Part shown: piece by piece, positions 57,896 to 64,000 of the stretch
Numbering within the stretch: the stretch's first letter is position 1
Layout: the number at the start of each line of letters is the position of its first letter
Assembly: GCA_003427395.1 (NCBI GenBank)
Contig: BFEA01000200.1
Coordinates: 1,159,528 to 1,223,527 of the forward strand
Direction: 5' to 3'
DNA: 64,000 nucleotides
Source: Chara braunii
Lineage: Eukaryota > Streptophyta > Charophyceae > Charales > Characeae
Program-made: the position numbers and the translations under genes
The notes under the pieces: generated by a model
The model's database searches: none
What the model saw: the letters and a program-made list of their open reading frames with translations, nothing else
Told to the model about the DNA's origin: nothing

Positions 57896-59651
57896 GTTTT
57901 TTAACACCAAACTCAGAGAGGTATACATAATTTGGATATTAAACAGTTCGGGGCGGCTATATGACTTAGTAAAAATCTGGAAAGTCTCCTTTTCTAAAGG
58001 GAGTGCTGCCCAAATTTTTGCTAAATCAGGGAGTTAGACAAAATTGGACTTTGAAAAGTCAAAAGTTATTTTTGGGTTTCATATTTGGGCTGATATAAAT
58101 TCTAAAAAGATACTTTTCCTACGGGAAGTGCTGCCGAAATTATGCCAGGGTCTACCTTTGCTTGGGCACTGCTTAGAGGTAGATTCAGACTTAGTTAATT
58201 AGGATCTTGGATGAAAATGTGTTATGGAGTTGTATTCTCCATACACTTATGACTTTAGCCTGGGGATTGACCTGTCATGTGTTACAGGTCTTCTTGACCG
58301 TTTGATTCAGGATTTGGACTAGCTTCAGCTTGATCCTACGAGTATCATTTTCTGTTATCACTGATAACAGGTCGGTTGCCGATTCGTCGGTTTACGATTC
58401 AACTCCAATCCACTCTTGTCACTCAACCTAAAGGCTTTAGCCCTGTGGTTTGGATTGTTTCATTGTGTTTTTACCAGGACTTTATTGAATGATCATCCAA
58501 CAAAAGTACAGAGTATTTATTTAAGAGTTGCAAGAGTGAGGCTTGTATGGCTAAAGCGAGGGGTATGAGTGCGAGGAATGGTTGAAGTTGACCCCGTGTA
58601 GTGCATGGACTTCTGGTTGAATCTTTGATGTGATTGCGGGTATGGCTGTGGTTCGGATTTTGGATGTGATTGTCTGCGAATTCATACATATATGGTTGAG
58701 AGAAGCCTCACTGTGACTGTGAGAAGTGATCGTCCTATATAATCAACCCTTACGTATTTATAAGTGCCCTAAGTATTTGAAAGGCCTACTGTGAGTGTGA
58801 ATAAGGGTTAACTGCATTATGTCTCGAGAGGGGAGGGAGGTTCCCTTTTTACCCTTGCTTTTTAGAGTTTGTATGGTTAGACGTTGTAGTCCGTGGCAGC
58901 CGTCAAAGTCAAACCCCTTGACTTTCACCCAGGCCCGGAGTGAGACTCATCTCTAAGGCAGTAAGAAGCGACTGCCACCACAGGTATGGACCTGTGTACC
59001 ACCTACTGTGCACAGAGTGCAGAAGAGGGTGTGTGGTCTTTAACCGCGCATGGCGGTTGTCCAGCGTCGAGAGATTAACCCTCAAGGCGTGTGTCAGCCG
59101 ACACTTGAGTGTTGAACGCGATCCTCGAGATTAACGAGGTCTGCACGAGTATGGGTACTACATGGTACGCCGTCATCGCGACTGCTTGCGTACGCTTGCA
59201 TTGCGAGTCGACATGAGTTAGCCCTGCGTCCGGGCGGTTTTATACCGAGTCTCACGCGCGACGCCTATTCGATTTCCGCGTCGGGAAGTTATGGGATGAC
59301 TACCGAGGGGCTAGGAGCGTTGTCGCGTTGTTTGTGTTGTGTCGTTTCGTATGTGTGTGTGTATGTGTGTTTGTAAAGTGGTGTGCGCGTAGTGTGTGGG
59401 ATGCGTCCTAGTCGACCGACGATGAGCCGCGCTTGGGACTTCAACCCCCCAAGATGTCGGTTCGCGTGCGAGTCCGATAGGCGTATTACCGCGCGTACCC
59501 CCTATGCTACAGCGAACGAGAAATGCCCTCGGTTGGTCCACCTCTGCGATTGCAACTGATCAGCTTTCGTACTGTGGACTGGTAGCTCGGCGGGGATACG
59601 CCCACCGAAGGGAGGTGACAGCTCCCGTAAGGTGGAGGTAAGTTGTGCCTC

Positions 59652-59826
59652 NNNNNNNNNNNNNNNNNNNNNNNNNNNNNNNNNNNNNNNNNNNNNNNNN
59701 NNNNNNNNNNNNNNNNNNNNNNNNNNNNNNNNNNNNNNNNNNNNNNNNNNNNNNNNNNNNNNNNNNNNNNNNNNNNNNNNNNNNNNNNNNNNNNNNNNNN
59801 NNNNNNNNNNNNNNNNNNNNNNNNNN
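59652..59826. other. Assembly gap (N) in the 3' LTR
   Basis: 175 N. The homologous stretch in solo LTR B between the same flanks is only about 49 bp, so the gap is probably over-sized. Confidence 0.95.
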
Positions 59827-59952
59827 ACTCGGCCGGAGCGGCCTAAGGAAGCTCCATTTGTGCATTCGTAACGAGGTTGGTCCAACTCCTGCGTGACGCG
59901 GCCGAGAGGGTCCCGCGCTGCCACGTGCGGTGCCGGACCGATGCGCCCGACA

Positions 59953-60010
59953 CCGTGCAGTTAGGCAATAGGGCAGGTCTCTCGGGGCCTCGCTCCTCCT
60001 ATCACCCTTG
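59953..60010 (-). repeat. Continuation of LTR C hairpin array after element A
   Basis: 'ggcaatagggcaggtctctc' to 'cctcgctcctcctatcaccc' is a unit of the array at 37724-37967. It shows that the sequences left of 37987 and right of 59952 were once contiguous. Confidence 0.7.
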
Positions 60011-60780
60011 CAAGTTCTTTCGACGAACTCGGTCGTCGTTTTTTACGCTTCTCAAGCTCTGGATCATTCGGAAGTCTTTAAACTCATGCGGGTAGGCCAT
60101 ATGAACTTGTGCCATGTCTTAAAGACCTTCCGCCTGATCTCTGAACTGTGTTAGTTTAGGATTTTGAGAAGATGCAGACTTTGGTCAACCGTAGGACAAA
60201 AGTTAGTTGATGTTGTCAATGTTTCACATTGCTTTGACCAATAGCACGCACAATCCTTCAATCCACTGTGAACCCCGCTTTATCAATGTCATGTGGTCTA
60301 TTAAGCAAGGCAAGACTGCACGGAGTCGATTCCCTTGCGGCCACATCCTCACAGAAAAACATTCACATAGCGAGACAGTTTCACGGAACTTTTCGCTCTC
60401 GCTATGTTTTTCAACAACAGTTAGTCATACCCAGTCCTTTTCTGTCAGATCATGGCAGATGAACTGCATACCACACTGTCTCAGTGCACTCGATCGGTTG
60501 TGCATAGTGTCCGTTCACTTGATTGGTTGCGCACTGCACACCGCTCAACCCTATTGGCTACGGACAACACAACTGACCCATGGCACATCGGTTTTCGACC
60601 AACTCACCGACCGCTATAATCGGTGATAAAGAAAACACTATAAAATAAAACAAATAACTAAAAATCTGGAAGACCGATATGCAAGGAATACGAATGAGAA
60701 CGATATACAGAAAGTCAAGCTGCGAAATCGCACAGGTGTCAACGTAGTCACGTACAAGCAGAAAGCACAAATACACCGAG
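60011..60780. other. No gene recognised; possibly more of LTR C
   Basis: No motif-bearing frame. No TGTCG-type LTR start was recognised. Confidence 0.35.
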
Positions 60781-60784
60781 ATTC

Positions 60785-61040
60785 AATCCAAATAAGAGCA
60801 ATACGATGAGCTCTTGAACCATTGTTAAAGCCCCCAGGCCACACCAACGCAGTATCTAACGTAGCCCCTCTCTATCTATCGCTCAATGCCCTGCCTGCTA
60901 CCCTGCGTTACTTGCCTATTCTTCTACAACCGCATTCACACAACAGGCATATTCGACTTGTGAAAACCAATGTACAAGACGTCACCACCAAAGTCGACCT
61001 CTCACATGCACCAGGTACGTATGTTTCTCCTTCTTTCTCT
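60785..61040 (+). repeat. Upstream copy of a diverged direct duplication, exon-like end
   Basis: 'aaataagagcaatacgatga', 'ccacaccaacgcagtat', 'gtgaaaaccaatgtacaaga' and 'caccaggtacgt' are matched at 62873-63090. The open frame in it (RLVKTNVQDVTTKV) resembles the other copy's (KLKTNVRDVIKMP) and ends at a good splice donor AG|GTACGT near 61013. It may be an exon of an unknown gene or part of a repeat. Confidence 0.45.
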
Positions 61041-61614
61041 TTATCTCTCTCTCTGTCTCACTTTCTGTGTATGTGTCTTGCTCCATGTGTGTCATAGTGC
61101 ACTTTGTTTCTGTAAATGTCAACTGAAAAAAAGGAGTGTGTTAACACTAAAGTTTAACGGGGATCTTTGTGTATAACATCATATTTTAATCAGTTTATAA
61201 ACTGTTTATCTTCATGTTCACGTTGATAATCATGAAGGGGGTTAACCTATATCTATAATCAATTATCAAATCGGATTTCATCATTTGACCATTTTTTAAC
61301 TGTTTACAAACAGTTCATCAACTGTTTATTTTCTCTCTCATCTGTTGAAATCATGTTGAAATCCAGTGTTGGTGGTGATGTTGCAAAATAATGCAAAAAA
61401 CGATTAGAAAATCGTTTCAACTTTTAATATAGGGATTATGTTGAGAGTGGGATAAATTGTCTTAGGTGTGTTGTCCGCATTTATGTCATAAAAACATTTT
61501 ATTTTTTATTTTTATTTTTGCTAACCCTTGATAAAGTTTATTTTTTGTCTATAGATTTAAGTCTATTTTTGTCTCTCTTTTGTCCTCTCTCTCTTTCTGT
61601 GTGTATATATATAC

Positions 61615-61909
61615 ATGTATATAGTCAAACAGAGCTGTCTGGTAAACCGTAGGCAGAGAGGAAGAAAAAAACAGCAAACGAGAGGTTGTGACAAACTATT
61701 TCCTCGGAGTTTCACCTACTCATCAGGAGGCTGATATATCTTACAAGGAAAAAACATGATATGTCTTTGAACAAGAAAATGGGAAGTGGTCGGTAGGTGC
61801 ATAGTAAAACAAAGCCAATCAATATCTGCAAAGGCAAATTCATATGCACCTACCGACCACCACTTTGTTTGTTGTGCGATCTTAGGAAAACAATATTTAA
61901 TTTATATCA

Positions 61910-61960
<51 letters not shown>

Positions 61961-62040
61961 TTGAAAACTTCATTTTTGTAAAATTTTGTTTCTGTACATG
62001 GAAAACCATGAAGGTTTTTGCATTTTCATGAATAATTATC
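61615..62040 (+). repeat. Direct repeat of about 430 bp, copy 1
   Basis: Starts 'tatagtcaaacagagctgtc', passes a hairpin (61785-61860), a (CT)n run (61914-61956), and ends 'catgaataattatcgatatg'. Copy 2 is at 62305-62740. Confidence 0.85.
61785..61861. repeat. Hairpin with 17-bp perfect stem, copy 1
   Basis: GTGGTCGGTAGGTGCAT and its reverse complement ATGCACCTACCGACCAC flank a spacer of about 42 bp. Confidence 0.85.
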
Positions 62041-62204
62041 GATATGACTGTAGTCACCAATGCAATTCTGTGTATTTTAGGTAACATGACACAAAAAAAC
62101 GACATAAAACCGCATATAGTATAAGCAAAAACAAAATCCTTCATTAAGATAAGGACACATTTTTTATCAATTTTTACGTTTGGAATCATTAAATGCGTTT
62201 GTCT

Positions 62205-62206
62205 CT

Positions 62207-62239
<33 letters not shown>

Positions 62240-62244
62240 GTATA

Positions 62245-62296
<52 letters not shown>

Positions 62297-62304
62297 CATA
62301 TATA
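62205..62304. repeat. (CT)n, (TA)n and (GT)n microsatellite block
   Basis: CT run, then TA run interrupted by TG, then (GT)n at about 62277-62296. It lies just upstream of repeat copy 2. Confidence 0.9.
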
Positions 62305-62740
62305 TAGTCAAAGAGAGTTGTCTGGTAAACCATAGGCATAGAGGGAGAAAAGGATAATAAACGAGGGATTGTGACAAACTATTTCGTCAGAGTTTCACCG
62401 ACTTATCCGGAGGCTGATATATCTTACAGGAAAAACTTGAAATGTCTTTAAATAAGAAAATGAAAAGTGGTCGGTAGGTGCATAGTAAAACAAAGACGAT
62501 CAATATCTACAAAGACAAATTTGTATGCACCTACCGACCACTACTGTGTTTGTTGTGCGATCTTAGGAAAACAACATTAGATTTATACCAGACTTTCTAC
62601 CTTTTTTTTTTTTTTTTTTTTNTTTTTTTTTTTTTTTTTTTTTTTCCCCTCTCTCTCTCTCTCTCTCCTTTGAAAACTTTGGTTTATGTACATGAAAAAC
62701 CATGAAGGTTTTTACGTTCTCATGAATAATTATCGATATG
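62305..62740 (+). repeat. Direct repeat of about 430 bp, copy 2
   Basis: Matches 61615-62040; the (CT)n of copy 1 is partly replaced by a T run with one ambiguous base near 62622. It includes the second copy of the 17-bp-stem hairpin. Confidence 0.85.
62467..62543. repeat. Hairpin with 17-bp perfect stem, copy 2
   Basis: Same GTGGTCGGTAGGTGCAT/ATGCACCTACCGACCAC stem as copy 1, with several changes in the spacer. Confidence 0.85.
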
Positions 62741-62869
62741 TTTTTAGTGTGCAATGCACCCACCCACGCACCCACCCACATTAGATACCATCCAAATAAT
62801 CAGGAGTGGAATCGAGAAGTAGAACAGATAGTCATGTGCCAAGCACAGAGCACAATGCACCAAGATGCC

Positions 62870-63092
62870 ATCCAAATAAGAGCAATATAATGAACTCATA
62901 TGTCAATGTCAACGCTCTCTGGCCTCACCAACACAGTATTAGTTGTCACTCCTACTGATTTGTTCCCAACGTCCAGCCTACACTTTCAGCCTATCTACGT
63001 CTGCCTACGTTCTTGCAACCAGATCACATCGAAGTTGAAGACCAATGTACGTGATGTCATCAAAATGCCGAGCACCAGCAAACACCAAGTAG
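62870..63092 (+). repeat. Downstream copy of the exon-like duplication
   Basis: Matches 60785-61040 with much divergence. The frame reads SKLKTNVRDVIKMPSTSKHQ, and the donor-like site is changed to 'caagtaggt'. Confidence 0.45.
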
Positions 63093-63727
63093 GTTCTCTT
63101 TCCTCCTCTGATCACACCCTGTCTCCCATCTTCATGTGCCTCGTATCTAAAAACGATAATCGCCATCATCTACTACCCGCACGCACAGCCCGACTATAAG
63201 CGTCGTGCGCCTGCTGCCACTGCAGCCCCCTCTCACCTCTTGCGCCCGCGTGCGCCCTAGCCTGTCTGCTTAGCGAAGTGTCGCACAGCAAAACAACAAC
63301 GTGGCAATGCCTGCTTAGGCCAGAATGTCGCGCCCCTAAGCTCACATTTTTAACTACGTGTGCAGAGGGTGCAACCAACTAAGCCCTGGGCTCAATTGTA
63401 CAACGCAGCTGTTGCTTCTGGAATGAGCCACAAAAGGCTCACGTTGTTCTATAACCAACCGACATGTGACAACTATCTAATACCCCACATACGAAAAATG
63501 TTGAAAATAGGTATTTCGTGGATGTACAGACCCGCCTTCACTTAGGGCGGGCACGAGGGTTGCTGGGGCCACAACCAACAACATTTGCATGCCTTAGAAG
63601 GCGCTTGTTCAACTTCTTGTTTTACAGTCTCATCGTCCTGCAGAAATAACATGTACATTTCATAACAAAACAAAACGAGACATCAATAAAAATTAACAAC
63701 GTCTGCACCGCTAGCTGTTTTTTTTTC
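63093..63727. other. No gene recognised
   Basis: Short frames only, without motif or repeat. Confidence 0.4.
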
Positions 63728-63852
63728 TCGTTGATATCGTATCTTTAATATACTATATAAATTAGACTTATACACTGAAAAACAATATTCTCGTTGATAT
63801 TGTATCTTTAATACACTATATAAATTACACTTATACATTGAAAAACAATATT
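63728..63852. repeat. 63-bp tandem repeat, two units
   Basis: 'ctcgttgatat.gtatcttt' and 'actgaaaaacaatatt' repeat with a 63-bp period and few changes. Confidence 0.9.
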
Positions 63853-64000
63853 AGAGAGAGAGACAGTCGGGAGGAATCTACGAATTTAAGGTTGGATGCA
63901 TCAAGTGCGGCGATACTAATAAGAACCTATTGGAAAATAGTCCTTCATTTCGGATAATCTATCAAACACTTATTTTATTTTACATGTTAGTGTATGTTTA

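Larger units (their letters stand above)
37987..59952 (+). mobile_element. Non-autonomous LTR retroelement A, about 22 kb with nested solo LTR
   Basis: Bounded by a 513-bp 5' LTR (37987-38499) and a 7.5-kb 3' LTR (52416-59952), both starting TGTCG and ending CGACA. A tRNA-Asp PBS at 38502, a gag-like region, and no RT, RNase H or integrase. Flanks are CCAT (left) and CCGT (right), a possible 4-bp target duplication with one transition. The two flanks together rebuild a continuous hairpin array of LTR C ('...ccctttcccttagccat' joined to 'gcagttaggcaatagggcag'). Confidence 0.7.
52416..59952 (+). repeat. 3' LTR of element A (giant form, 7.5 kb)
   Basis: TGTCG at 52416 and CGACA at 59948-59952. 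The first 505 bp match the 5' LTR with TATAAAG at 52617. The rest matches, in reverse, the solo LTR at 40830-48766: for example 56830-57000 against 45200-45360, 58270-58520 against 42700-42900, 58880-59060 against 41620-41760. It contains tandem repeats, a hairpin array and an N gap, and no credible ORF. Confidence 0.75.

Noticed and set aside
37987-59952. Inverted repeat 40830-48766 / 52416-59952 as one giant foldback transposon
   Set aside because: The PBS, gag frame restoration and flanking duplications show an LTR element with a reversed solo LTR nested in it.

Overview
The window looks like transposon-rich nuclear DNA of a green-lineage eukaryote. A streptophyte alga such as Chara is my best guess, but this is inference. 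The evidence is one plausible host gene with a plant-type plastid GIY-YIG domain and a transit-peptide-like N terminus, an N-terminal-endonuclease Penelope-like element (a group known from green algae and lycophytes), Ty3/gypsy elements including one with a tRNA-Asp primer-binding site, many microsatellites, and N gaps of a short-read assembly. No bacterial operon, rRNA gene, canonical tRNA gene or CRISPR array is visible.

Layout. 1-5345: a decayed Penelope-like element on the minus strand, with a zinc-knuckle-like/coiled-coil region, then a GIY-YIG endonuclease, then a reverse transcriptase, between 660-bp direct repeats (pseudo-LTRs). 5346-10660: microsatellites and low-complexity DNA. 10667-11833: the probable host gene. 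12.6-14.6 kb: minisatellite and trinucleotide repeats; 14612-14981 is a library-adapter assembly artefact. 15.5-26.5 kb: tRNA-derived SINEs, foldback elements, tandem duplications, and a Cys-rich ORF at 17.1-17.5 kb. 29.8-35.5 kb: a minus-strand Ty3/gypsy element ('C') carrying a PHD-type zinc finger between RNase H and integrase and a third ORF that overlaps the pol stop by ATGA; its catalytic residues are damaged by transitions.

35.5-60 kb is the most unusual part. I read it as a nest of related retroelements with giant LTRs. LTR C starts at 35465 (reading the + strand) and contains an array of hairpins. Into that array a roughly 22-kb element 'A' (37987-59952) has inserted. A has a 513-bp 5' LTR, a tRNA-Asp PBS, a gag-like region and no pol, and its 3' LTR is 7.5 kb. 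Into the gag of A a 7.9-kb solo LTR of the same family ('B', 40830-48766) has inserted in reverse, and removing it restores the gag reading frame. The giant LTRs carry arrays of short hairpins whose stems change in a compensatory way while the loop is constant. A has gag but no pol, and C has pol but almost no gag; their LTR 3' ends are related, so mobilisation of A by a C-like element is plausible.

60-64 kb: a diverged direct duplication with a conserved 17-bp-stem hairpin, microsatellites and a 63-bp tandem repeat. All family assignments come from motifs read by eye; no database search was possible.
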